Assembly: GCA_000151295.1 (NCBI GenBank)
Contig: GG745362.1
Span: forward strand, 165,553 to 229,552
Source: Allomyces macrogynus ATCC 38327
Lineage: Eukaryota > Blastocladiomycota > Blastocladiomycetes > Blastocladiales > Blastocladiaceae
DNA: 64,000 nt
Direction: 5' to 3'
In this document: one piece after another, positions 37,603 to 50,000 of the stretch
Layout of the letters: each line of letters starts with the position of its first letter
Numbering within the stretch: position 1 is the first letter of the stretch
Position numbers and translations under genes: made by a program
The notes under the pieces: generated by a model
Database searches by the model: none
Seen by the model: only the letters and a program-made list of their open reading frames with translations
What the model was told of the DNA's origin: nothing

Positions 37603-38046
37603 CGGGTGCAGTCGAGTATCGTTCGTTGTGCTCGTTGCTTCTTGCTTGGTTTGGTGAGGAAAGTGCGCCAGCGGGACTAGGGGGTGCAGCGAGCAAAATA
37701 AACAAGGGCCGGTTCAGCGCGGCCAGGCGAGCGCGCTCGACAGAACAGTTAATGCTCTCCGAAGTCTCCACTGTCTTTGTCTTGACGTGGACAGTTCCAG
37801 CAGGCGAGGTGCGACGGGCTTGGAAGCTGGAGCAGAGCAAGGAGTGGAGGAAAATATTTGGTCGGTGCAGCGGACGGTGTGGTTCTTTGCACCGGTGCGC
37901 GGTCGGCCGCGCCCAGGGACTTCGACCAAGGCGCAGTGCGCCACACTCGCCCCAGACTCTGACGCGGACGCCTGCCAGATCCGTTGCAAAGGGTTTGAGT
38001 CACTCTTTCTTCATTTCCTAATCGCAAGCGCCAAAGAGCAAATCGA
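37603..38046. promoter_or_regulatory. Divergent intergenic region
   Basis: 444 bp between the TM7S3-like gene (-) and the SNF2-like gene (+). It should carry both promoters. No TATA box or repeat stands out. Confidence 0.4.
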
Positions 38047-40234
38047 TGCTTACCCAACTCGACGTCGAACAGACCAATGGTCGCACACCCAAGGCCGCAT
38101 CCAGCCCTTGAGCGGTGGCGTCGATGCCTACTATGGCGACTGGTACGACGGTCGCGCCGAGACCTTCTACCGGCTCGGGCTCGTCGCCAAACTGCCCAAG
38201 TGGTACAAGCCGCCACTCGGCACCAACAGGTGGCCCGCGCAGCAGGACATTTCCGCGCCATGGTGCGAGCTGTGTGTCTATGCGCGACTCGATGCCATCA
38301 ACGCCGCGCTGCGCCGCGACGAGTACGTACTTTCTCGGGGACAACTCTGCCTGGCAGTTTGGGCTGCTCTACCGGCAATCGCTGCCGCTGCCGCCGCTCT
38401 ACGTGCCGGACACACTTGACGCGCTCGTTCCGACTGACGGAGTGATCCCGCCGCCCGGGTTCCGGCTCGACTTAAGCTCCGACCAACAGCGCACGGTCGC
38501 GTGGCTCGTGACCTCGGACGCTCGAACCCGACACTGCGCGCGCACTGGGCGACGCGCGATACGGGCGAGGAATAAGTACGCCAGTTTGAGCGCACGGTTC
38601 TGCGACACGTCCCGCCGATCCTGCAACTCGGGCCGCACGGGATGTCCTTCAACATCAACACGCGCAATTTCGCGCGCGACCACCACGATTGGGACCACCT
38701 GCATTTGCCCATGCGGTCGTTGCCGGTGCGTGGCGCACTGGATGTGTCCGCGATGGGCGCGGGGAAGACGGCCACGGCGCTCGCACTCATGCACGCGAAC
38801 CCGCTCCGGTCGGTCCGCGACATGCCCTTCTCGCGCGGCTGTCTTGTGTCACATGCAACGCTCGTCGTTTTCAGCGCCGCGCTCGTCGGGCAGTGGGTCG
38901 ACGAGGCCAAGCGCGTCCTTCCCGAGGGCGCCAAGATCGTGTCCCTCGCGACCATTCGCGACCACAAGTCTACCTCGTGGGACGACGTCCTCCTCACCGA
39001 CGTGGTCGTCGTGACCCGCGCGTTCCTGCAAAAACTCCAACTACTAGCACCGCGTGGCCAATATCGCGGGCCAACGCGCCTACTGCTTGCCGCGCAAGTG
39101 CTTTACGTGCGATCGCGACGAGTGTGGGTGGGCGTCGGCGTCACGCACCGCTTACTCGTGGCGCGCGTGCCCGAACGCCTGCGAGGCTGATGTGTTCAAT
39201 CATTTTTGAACGAGCGTACCGCGATTGCGGCTGCGGTTGCGAAACTTCACGCGGCGGTCGAGCGGGACCCGGACTTTGCCGAGAAGTTGGCGGCGGTCGG
39301 GGTTACGGCCGCGCATGCGGGCGTCCTGCTCGTGGGTGAGACGGACGTCATGGACCGGCTTGCTGCAGCTGTCGCTCTGCCCCGTGAGCCCGAGACTCCC
39401 GTTGCAATTCCAGATGCCGGTGATACGGTGCCGACCGGTCCCGAGCTCGACAAGTTGGTGCTCGACGTCGTCGCCGCGTGCGCCGACCTCGCCGACGTGC
39501 GCGCGTCCCTGAACCTCGTCGCCGCACAGCACCGGTTCATGGCGACGGTCCTCACGACTCTCGCGCGCAGCGACGCCCACGTCGAGTGCCCCGTCTGCCT
39601 CGACGCGATTGTGCCCACGGCACCTGTCGTCATCACGCACTGCGACCACGTCTTCTGCGAACCGTGCACGGCGCAGATCAAGACCCGCGGATGCTCAATC
39701 TGCCAGTCGCCGCTAACAGGCGCCGACTCGACCCTGAGCATTGCGCGCGGTAACTCGCAAGAGCCCAAGGTGGACAAGAACGGCACGAAGCTCGCGGCGC
39801 TCACGCGGTACATTCATCGCGTTACCGGTGCCGACCCGACCGCCAAACTGCTTCTTTTCTGCCAGTTCAAGCGACTCTTCACGCTGCTGCGGCACGCGGT
39901 CGTGGACCTCGGTGTTCCCGCGGTCTCGATGGCCGGCGGGACCGTGACGACGAAACGCAACGCGCTCGACAGGTTCCGGACCAACGCCAACGTGAAAGTG
40001 CTGCTCATGTCGGCCGACGAGAGCGTGAGTGGGTTGTGCGTGACCGAGGCGTCGCATGTGGTCCTGGTGCACCCGTTTGTTGGGGTCGCCGAGTCGGTCG
40101 CAAGGGCGATGGAGATGCGGGGGATCGCCCGGGTGGTGAGGGCCGGACAGACAAGGGAGGTGACGGTCGCGCGGTTTGTGGCAAGGGGGACGGTCGAGGA
40201 GGAGGTGACGCGGTGGCGCGCGCGGGCGTGGTGA
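38047..40234 (+). CDS. SNF2-family helicase with RING finger (HLTF/Rad5-like layout), damaged or incompletely resolved
   Basis: Segments in order: an N-terminal region with GGVDAYYGDWYDGRAETFYRL; LDLSSDQQRTVAWLV at about 38467 (Q-motif-like start of SNF2 ATPases); VSAMGAGKTATALAL at about 38745 (Walker A); then DDVLLTDVVVVTRAF. A Cys-rich strip follows (about 39080-39180, CLPRKCFTCDRDECGW in another frame), then a continuous 342-codon block to 40234. That block has a C3HC4 RING (CPVCLDAI...HCDHVFCEPC...CSICQ, about 39586-39710) and the helicase C-terminal domain (KLLLFCQFKRL, VKVLLMSADESVSGLCVTEA, then RVVRAGQTREVTVARFVARGTVEE). The DEAH motif and the following SNF2 segment are missing, and frames change at about 38330, 38560-38640 and 39040-39200. 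Introns explain some but probably not all of this. Possible pseudogene. Confidence 0.55.
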
Positions 40235-40856
40235 TAAGTTTGCTGGTTTGCTTGCCATGGCGAAAGAATTGAGAATCGAAACCCATGCTGCGCGACCGTG
40301 GTGGCGGGCGACGGAGTGAAGTGATCAGTACCCTGCCGAAAACAATAGCCACGAATTGTTCCTTAGCCGTTGTGAAAACTTGAGATTCGAAACGTGTTTG
40401 TTGCCTGGAAACGGACGAGGGCAAAGAGAGGATCAACCCGGCAAGTGCAGTAGCGGTCACAGCTAGCTCATTTGGAACACGTTTGTCTCGTTGATTGTGT
40501 GTGAGTCGAGGATCGAGAAGATCGAGCATGGGAAAGGAGGCAAAGATGGACCGGACCGCTCACCACAAAAGTGGAAGTATGCACGCACAAGGCATACATT
40601 AACAGTCGCAGAACTCTTGGCAACAGAAGCAACGGATGGCAAAGCACTGATGCTTTTTCACACCTCGCTGATGGCCAGGACGTCAACAGAACCGCAACAC
40701 GGCCTGCCTGGGCACATGGTATGCTCCTCAACCGCTCATGATATGTCTGTCATGTCTCAATCGCAATGTACCTCCATCTGCTCATGACGCGTTCAAAATG
40801 CAATGTCCACATTTTCTCGCCACGTCTCCAGTCCCGCAGTTCTCGGTTGCCCCCAA
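40235..40856. other. Intergenic, no gene seen
   Basis: Between the 3' ends of the SNF2-like gene (+) and the first TmcB-like copy (-). No coding pattern, tRNA or repeat recognised. Confidence 0.4.
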
Positions 40857-43800
40857 CTATCCGTCGTTTGCGTTCTCCTCCTTCAATGTCAGTCCGCCCG
40901 ACTTGATCAAATTTGCCAACTCTGGTGCGTCCTTGATCACGGTCGGCGGCATCAAGAATAGCACGGCCACGAGCGCGCGCGCCTTGTCGCGCAACCGGCG
41001 GAACACAACGAGATGAATGTACACGGCAAACGCGGCCGCCACCACAATCGTGACCGTGAACACGATAATGCACCCGGTCAGCGCGAGACTGACGCTCGCC
41101 AGAACGCGGTCGCCAATCGCCGCGTCGAGCGCATCAATTTGCATGTTGAGTACGTCGTTTTGGGCCAGCAGCGATATCCACTCGGGAGCGTCCGGACCGG
41201 GGAGTGTCAGGGTCAAGTTGCCGAGGGCTGTGGCGACCGTATGCGTGCCTACAAACACCGAAGAATCCCATTTGCCGTCGGATATGATTGCAGACGGGTG
41301 GAGAACACTGTGGACGCGCGAAAATACGCACCGGGTTGACCGCTCCCGACCAGCGTTGATACCGGATTCACGCTCGCGACAAACCGGCTTGCGTCTTCAA
41401 GGTACCCCGACAGTCCCGGGTCGAGCGCGACCGTCGCCGTGAATGCGGTATTGCCAGCCAAGGCGCTCGTCGTGACAGCCGCCGAGTTGGTCAGGTAGAC
41501 GGTGTACTGCGGGAAAAGCGCCGCGAGTCCGTTCGGATCGGACGTGAGTTTGGCGTGCAGCTGCTTGAAGTCGTAGAGGTTGGACCGCAGCGTCCGGAGA
41601 TTTTCGCCTGTCCAAATGCAAGTACAGCTTCGTCAGTGAACTGGACGACAGCGCGCCGCTGATACAACGCCGGCTGTACCATTGGAGATAAGCGTCTCGT
41701 CAGGGACCATAAATTGCCGTGTGAGCATTTGGTTCACGCGGAGAAAGAAGCGGCGCTCGATCGACTGCGTCATGAGCTTCATGAGCACCGTCACGTTCTG
41801 CGTCCTAATCAAACAATCAAATTCGTGAGTTGTCAAGAGTCAGCGCCGGCCTCGCTGCAAGAAAAAACGGACTGGAAGGCCACGGCAAACATGGCCGCCG
41901 TGAGTGCCCCAACGGCGACCATCGCGACCAGAATCAGCCGCGTCACGCGCTGCTTATCGCCGTGCTGATGGTTCTCGCCAATGGTCACACCGGCGGTTGA
42001 CATGCGCGCTTGGTTGGCCACGTCAATGTCGGTCTCATCGTCCAGATTGATGATCTCGACAAACGCCTCGATCTCCTCTTCGGTCGTGGTCACGAGCTCG
42101 GTGGCCGCGCGCTTGTTGATGCCAGCGATGAGCGTCAACGTCTTGATTTCGACGGAGAAGTAGCCGCTCAGCGGCTGTCATGAGTGAAAGGAAGTGGAGC
42201 TGTTAGCGATCGGCGGGATCCAGGCCAACAAAATACCGCAGCAAGGCCCCGCACGTACCTTCACGTAGAGGAAGACGCCAAGGACGAGGACAGCGATAGT
42301 TGCCACGACCAGAGTCACAATCAACTGCACGTTGCTCGATGCCGTGAGGTCATCGTACGCTTCAATCCCTTTTTGCGGCAGCAGGCGCACGGCATTGAGC
42401 AGCGTCCAAAAGTTGCTGAAAATGTAGGCAATCACCGGAATCCCCTGCACGCGCGCAAACGTCAGGTCGCCGATCGTCGTAAATTGCAAGGCCGCGCTGC
42501 CTGCGATCGCGATATTCTGCACAAGCTCGAGCAGCGACAGACTCGCGGGCTCATAGTCGACGACGCGCGGAATGGTCGTGTTCACGACCGTCGACACGCG
42601 ATAGAGCGTTGACCCGGACCCAGAGTCCTTGCCCAGAAACGGAATCGCCTCCGACGTGACCTGCGTCCATGCCTGCTGCAGCGCCGTATATGCGTTCGCA
42701 AACTCGGCGTTCATCAGACTCGTATACGCCGGCCACTGCCGGTAGAAATTGGCCGCGCCCATGCGCTGGATCGTGTCAATTATGTTGAAGGTTTGCCGCC
42801 GCGAGACCTTGGCGAGCGTAAAGTCAACTTGCATGACAGACCGCGACTGGGCAAAGAAGGTCACGCAAACGACGAACCCGGCCACGAGTGCCGCAAGATA
42901 GACGCTACCGATCAGGCCAATCACTGGCAGCTGGTTGAGCGGACGCGTGATGCGCGCGACAAGATGACGGCGGCATTCGAGATACTGGCGCTGTTCGCGG
43001 GACATGGACGTGCCTATGGCGAAATTGGAGTAGGTGATCACTTTAGTACTTTGGAGCATGCGTGACCTGCGCATCAAACAAAATGGCGTACCCGACGTTT
43101 GCGACCCATTCGCGTTGGGCACCACTCCACCGCGCCCGCGGCCCTTATCGAGCCCGTTGAGACTCAGCTTAGTCGAGACATGAAACGTGGCGCGACTTCC
43201 CAACACCGCATCGCCACTGGGAGTGAGCGGCGGCGGCGGCGGCGAGATACGCTCGACTCCTGGACGAGGCCGGGCGGCGGGCCGGCTCGATGGAGGCACG
43301 TCATCTGGCCTCAAATCCAACGAGACGCGGTCCGACGCAGGATCGACGCTATCGCTGAACACTGAACCGCCCCGGGTGAGTGGCGAGGGGTAAGTGATCT
43401 CGGGTTCCACGGCCGGGTCATCGCGGTCGACTACACGCACGACGCCTGTCAGCGTTGGTGTTGCAAGTCAAGAGAGAAGGGTAATGCCCGACCTTCGTCC
43501 ACTATGTCGAGCAGACAGTGAGCAAACTGCGGTGAAATTGGAAGACGAGCACGGAAAAAAAACATACCGAGAGCCAAGAGCTGTGTCGCCTTGACTTGAT
43601 CCCCATCGACAGCAATCAAGAATTGCGCATATGATTGCAGCACGCTCTTGGACTATCAACAGCAGCAGGATCAGTCTGAGCGCGGCATGAGCTATCGGCA
43701 CAGCCAGAACAGCCGGACCTTTGGAAACTTGATGAGCAGGCGCGCATACGTATCGCTCGCGATGGTGCGGTGGAGCGTGAACTTGTCGAGGACCTTGCTC

Positions 43801-46486
43801 AGCTGGACGAGCGACCCTTGTGTGCGCACCGTCTCGAAAAACTCACGCATCTGTGATTATTCGAATGATAATCACATCCTGTCAATGGGACTCAAGACGG
43901 TTCACAAAAAGAAAAAAAATGGATACGCAAGCGTACCGCGTAGAGGCTGAGCAAATGTTCTTTCTTCGACTTGCGATCGAGGTTCTGGAACTCGGCGCTC
44001 TCGAGCAGTCTACGACCTTGCGCGCCGTACTCGCCGAGCTTGTCGTCCTCGCGCTCCTGCCGCTCCTTGGCGTAAACCAGAAACTTTTCGTCGAACCGGA
44101 TCGGGCGCGCCTTGATTTGGTCAATCAACTCGTCGGCGGCCGTCTTGCCCGTGTCGCCAAAGTAGGCCGCGAGAAAGGTGGCGGCAATGAAGAGCAGCAG
44201 CGTGTCGTCGAATTCGATCAGGCCGCGCTCGAGCAGCTGCAGGCCGACGGTGATCTGGCTGGGAGTCGGGTTCTCGCGAATAAATCGGATGCCTAGAATC
44301 GAGAGCCAAGGACAGAAATCAGACATCGAGGAAATTAACGAGTTCCAGAAGATGAACACTGCCACACGACACATACACGCCTCGACCTGCAATGGCGACG
44401 AGAACACACGATCGCGCATCATGACCTTTTTCTGCTGCACTTCATTGAGCACCTCCATCGACGTCTTTTCCATGAGCTTTGTCAGTGCATTCGTGTCGGC
44501 GACCGCTGCGATCCACTCGGCCACCGTCGAGCTCATTGCCGATCCAGGCGACGACGGCGAGTGCGGCCCGGTGCCCCGTGCCATTGTCGATGGCGGAGGC
44601 ATCCCCAAATGGCTGATTGTTGCGGCCTGGAACCGCCGACCCGACTTGGTCCGATCCTCGAGGAGCCCCGCCGCTGATGCGTGGACATGAGCGCTGCCAG
44701 CGGTCTGCTGCTCCAGCTTGCTGATACGGTGCCATTTGCGCACGTGCTGCGAGAAGATCCAGCGCGCCGACCACTGCGCGAGAACGACGCCCGCGACAAA
44801 CCCGACGACAGCAGAGGGCACGAACATGGTCAGCCAGCCCTGCGCGGCGCCCGTGCTGTACGCGACCATCGACAAGATCATGGCGCATGCCGATGCGACC
44901 ATGAACCCGAGCCGCATCGCCGTCATGCGCGAGTCGTAGTAGGGCTGCGCGAGCGTGACACTGCGGATCAGGTAGATGAGCCCGAGCGTCACGAGAGCTG
45001 CGTAGGCCCAGTTGCCCGTTGACGTTTCCGGGACAAACGTGGAGAGCGCGACGAAGCCGAGGCGAGTGGCGACGATGACAAAGTCGATGCGGCCGTGGGG
45101 CTTGGCCTCGGGACTGAGCGAGGTCGGCGAGGTTTCCAGGAACTAAAACAGGGTGGACAAGGGAGAGGACAATGTCAGCGAAGCATAGAATGTCGATTGG
45201 GCCCCCAACCGCGTGCGTCAGCATGAGAAAATAGCGCACCACGAGCGACGCGACGAACATCAAGGGCGCGAAAACAGAGATGCCAATCATGTCCATGATA
45301 AACAGGGGCAAATGCTCGGACCCAAAGCATTGCTGGTCATAGTGGGCAACGTGGCCAGAACCGCAATCCAGCCCGGCAAGCAGGAGCTGGGCGATCGGAA
45401 TCGATAGTGCCGACAATTCGACCGTGAACAGCAACCGAAGCACGCGCAGCGCTGGAATGGGCACCTTGGAAGAGCGAGCAACTTTGGACACCACAAAGAG
45501 CGCCAGGACAGCGGTAAGAAGGATGAGGGCGAGCGCTGTGGGCGGGATAGAAAAGTATTTCAGTTTGCATGTTTTGGACGCTGGTTATGAACGAGCACAA
45601 GTACCAATCGTGTTCACAATCTGGAAATCGTGGTAATCATGAATAAGGCGGATCGGCTCGACAATCACAAGTGCCTCAGCCGGCGCGTCATGGTGCAGCC
45701 GCTGGGTTAAAGCAAATGAGAGCAACTGCAGGTCCTCGATTGCCTGGAATAACCAAGACGTCAAGTCATAGGTAAGAATCAACCCGCTGTTCTGCCGCCC
45801 CACGGCGAGACGGGCAAACGCGCCTTGAGAATCCAACTCAATATCGGCGGCAACTCATTATCGCAGACAGTCACGTAAGCCAGACTAAACAGAGCGTCCT
45901 CCCAAAAATTCGTCGGCAATACGCTGCGCAACGTCTTCTTCGTGCGTCCCGTCGATGCCTTGCAAATCGTGGGCGATTTCGTGCCCCCACGCGCCAGCGC
46001 GGGCAAACCCTCGGACGGCGGCGCGCTTGCAGCGAAAACGCCCGAGACCACATTGGCGAGCGGCCTTGGTTTCCCAAAGGACGACGACCGTAACCGCGTT
46101 GTTGTTCCTGCCGCATCGCCATCGGGCGCATGGATCAGCACAGCCGACGCGCGCGTGCTCCCGCCGGGATGACCGTCGATGCTGCTGATGCGCGCTGCGC
46201 CACCGTTCACTGGGTCGCCGCCACTGCTCGGATGCAGGTACCCGACCGATTGCGCAGTTGCAGACCCGCGCCGCGACCGGCTCGCAAATGACGGCGTGCT
46301 CTGCGTAGGCCGCATCGAGAACGTTGGTGCCGGCAAGCGCCGACCAGACGAGCCCAGTGTCGCCGATGGAACCACAGGTGGACTTGGTACGGGTATTGAT
46401 TCGACTGCTTCAGCTGTTGGTGGTGGTGCTGCGTCGTGCGCAAGGTCCGAGTCGAGACTCGACTTGGACGAGGTGTGGGTGAACAT
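40857..46486 (-). CDS. TmcB/TmcC-like giant multipass membrane protein, tandem copy 1
   Basis: Many small exons on the minus strand, from MFTHTSSKSS at 46486 to a stop at 40857. Order: a disordered Ser/Pro N-terminus; LRSVLPTNFWEDALFSLAYV and DLQLLSFAL; about seven membrane segments (45530-44780), for example LFTVELSALSIPIAQLLLAGL and WLTMFVPSAVVGFVAGV. A TPR-like region follows (44310-43560): NPTPSQITVGLQLLERGLIEFD, YARLLIKFPKV, QSYAQFLIAVDGD, as in TmcB/C. A second membrane module (43030-40880) has four helices around two loops. Most exon joins were not resolved base by base. The first intron appears to start with GC instead of GT (donor at 45823). Exact role unknown; the layout suggests a sensor or mechanosensitive surface protein. 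Confidence 0.6.
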
Positions 46487-47065
46487 GATCGGCGCGAATC
46501 AAAGAGCAGCGATGACCCTGTTTGGATCGGTTCTGTCGCCTGTTTCTGGAAGCTGCGAACGCGGGAGCAAGAGTGCTGCAAGGTTGCCAAAATCGACGTG
46601 AGCGTGGTGATGGTCGGTTGGGATGTGGCGTGCGCAAAACAAAGTCGTGCGCGGTCGTATTTCGTGGGATTGACCGCGATCACGCGTGCCGTAGTGCACG
46701 AAGTCGCGCGGTTTCGTTGTTTGTGGAGGATGATGGGGTCGAAACGATCGCGACGTTGGATGGAGTGCCATGGCGACATTATGCGTCAGAAATTTGGCAG
46801 CAGGTGTTGATCATCTCACCTGACCGTGGCAAGACGCCTCCCTCTCCTGGCCTCGAGGGCACACACCTTTGACGTACGTGCATGATCCTGAGGGCAGGCT
46901 GGCAGAAATCGGCCTGCTCATGACGTCTCCTGGCTCAGCGCGAGGTCGCGTGTGGCGGGGACTGCCCAAAATACTCGGTAACTCGCTCGCAGCGATCGCA
47001 ATTTCATGCATTCCGCACCAGTCTTCGCCCATTGCCCGCTATTAAAGTGAACTAGACCTCCGCTA
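46487..47065. promoter_or_regulatory. Intergenic spacer between TmcB-like copies 1 and 2
   Basis: 579 bp. Holds the copy 1 promoter and the copy 2 3' end. No distinct motif seen. Confidence 0.4.
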
Positions 47066-50000
47066 CTAGGACTCCTTTGTTTCCTTCGCACTCAGCATCA
47101 ACCCGCCTGACTTGATCAAGTTCACCAGTTCCGGCGCGTCCTTCGTCACGCTTTGCTGCATCAAAAAAAGCACCGCGACCAGCGCACGCGCCTTGTCGCG
47201 CAACCGGCGGAACATGACCACGTGAATGTGCGTGGCCAGCGCGACGACGGCTGCGGCCGTGGCCGTGAACACGACAATGCACCCGGTCAGCGCCAAACTC
47301 ACGCTGGCCATGATCCGATCAGCAATGGCCGCGTCGAGCAAGTCGAGCTGCACGCTGAGCAGTTCGCACCGCGCCTGCAGTGCAATCCAGTCGGGCGCGT
47401 CGGGGCCGGGCAGGGTCAAGCTCAGGTTGCCGACGCCTGTGGCAACTATTTGCGTGCCTACGAACACACCATGGCCGCAGTGGGTGTCATTCTGGGGTTG
47501 CGAGTGGTGGAGAGCATCGAAAACCCATTCACGTCCCAGGTGGACCGGCACTGATCAGCGTCGCACCCGGATTCACGGCTGATATGAACCGGTCTGCGTC
47601 GTCAATGTAGGCTGAGAGTCCCGCGTCGAGTGCAATCGTCGCCGAGTAATTGGTGCCGCCGGACATGGCGCTCACGGTGATCTCGGCCAAGTCTGCCAGG
47701 TAGACGGTGTACTGCGGGAACTGCGCGGCGAGCCCTTTCGTGTCGGACGAGAGCTTGTCGTGCAGAAACTTGAAGTCGTAGAGGTTCGACCGCAGCGTAC
47801 GCAGGTTGTCGCCTATGGAGGGAGAGAGCATTGAATCGTCTGTTGAGCGTCCAAGCAGAAATGTCTATTGAGAGAGTTGGTCGCGAACTATTCGGAATCT
47901 GGGTGTTTCCGGGAACCATAAGCTGCCGCGTGAGAAGCTGGTTCACACGAATGTGGAAACGGCGCTCGATCGACTGCGTCATGAGCCGCATGAGCACTGT
48001 CACGTTTTGTGTTCTAGAGGAGCAAAGCCGAGAGGAAGAGGTAAGCGCTCACCACGATCATTAAACAATCAAGGCGGTACGCACTGGAGCGCCACCGTGA
48101 ACATGCCCGACGTCAGAACCGCGATGGCCATAACCGCGACGAGAATCAATCGTGTGACGCGGCGCCGGTCACTCCCTTGGTTTTGCTCGGTGAGAGACCC
48201 GGCGGGCGTGATGCGCGCCTGGTTGGCGAGCTCGAGGTCGGACACGTCATCGAGATTGGTGAATTCGCGAAACGACTCGATTTCCTCCTCGGTCGCGGTC
48301 ACGAGCTCAATGGCCGCGCGCTTGTTGATGTTGGCAATGTGCGTCAGGATCTTGGTCTCAACGCCAAAGAAGCCGCACAGGGGCTACAGGAGTGAAATGG
48401 CGGGTGAGAAAATAAGCGGCGGGCCACGGCCAAGCTTCCAGACCGTACCTGCACGTAAAGAAACACGCTGAGCACAAGCAGGGCCATGATGGCCAGGACG
48501 AGCGCGACAGTAAGCTGCGCGTTACTCGACGTCGTGAGCGCATCGTACGCGGCGATGCCCTTTTGCGGCAACTGGCTGACAGCCGTGAGAAGAGTAAAAA
48601 AGTTCTCGAAAAGAAAATCAATCGCTGGAATCCCCTGCATGCGGTCAAACGTGAGCTCCCACAGCGTCGGAAACTGCAGTGCCGTTCCGCCGGCAATTGC
48701 AAGCATCTGCACGAGCTCGAGCAACGAAATGCTGTCAGGCTTGTTGTCGAAAACACCGGGATCGTCGTGTTGGCGACCACGGCAATTCAGTAGAGTGTCG
48801 AGCTCGCGTCCGGATCATTCCCGAGGAACGGCAGTGCTTCGGACGTGACCTGCGTCCAGGCCGCTTGCAGGACCGCGGAAGCGGACGCGTACTCGGCGGC
48901 CATCATGCTCGCGTACCCGGGCCACTGCAAGTAGTGGTTGGCCGCGAGAATCCGCTGGATCGCATCGATCACGTTGATGATTTGTCGCCGCGAGACCTTA
49001 GCGAGCCTGAAGTTGACTTGCATCACGGCACGCGACTGCACAAAGAACGCGACGCAAACGATATAACCGGCGATCAAGGCGGCAAGGTAGACGAAGCCGA
49101 TTGAGAAAATGGCTGGCAGCTGGTGCAGCGAGCGCGTCACGCGCATGACGAGATGGCGGCGGTTTTCGAGTTGCTGCCGCTGCTCGCGGGAAACGGACGT
49201 GCCTACACGGGAATGACACGGACGTCAGTTGCACGCCACGGTACATCCACTACAAGCAAGACAGGAACATACCTGATGTCTGCGACCCATTCGCATTCGG
49301 TAACACGCCACCGCGCCCACCGCTCTTGTCGAAATCTGGCAGACTGGGTTTCGTCGACACATGGAACGCTGCCCGGTTGGTGGTCAGGTGCTCGCCGGGC
49401 GGCGACGGAATGTTGTCTGATCCCATACGAGACCGTGGCGGTGACAGATGCAATTGCAGCGGATTTCCTGCCATGGAGCCACGGCGAGCATTTGCTGCCA
49501 TGGAGCCGCGGCGAGATGCCGGCCGCACGTCGATGCTGTCGCTCAGCATGAACCCGTCGCGGGCGAGCGGGAGGTAGGTGATTTCGGGTTCCATGGTTGG
49601 GTCGTCACGGTCGGCTACAATTGAAATCTATCAGCATCAGCGCGGGTGCCAGCATTCGCGCGGGTGCAAGGATCAACGGTGAATGGGTGACCGACCTTCG
49701 TCCACTAAATTGCGCGCGAACATGCCCGTCAGCGTGATCTGGGCGAAAAGAATGGAAGCCAAAAGAAGAGCAAGTGGAATGCGTACCCAGAGCCAAGAGC
49801 TGCGTCGCCTTAAAATGATCGCCGTCGACCGAGATCAGGAATTGCGCGTACGACCTCAGCACACTCTTCGACTACCAGAGTTGCCAGAATCAATCAGTCA
49901 GAGTGCGCCGCGAGCCTGACATGCCCCTTCTCGCATCTTGTGGCACAATCAGACTAACAAGAATCGGACCTTCGGGAACTTGATCAACAAGCGCGCATAC

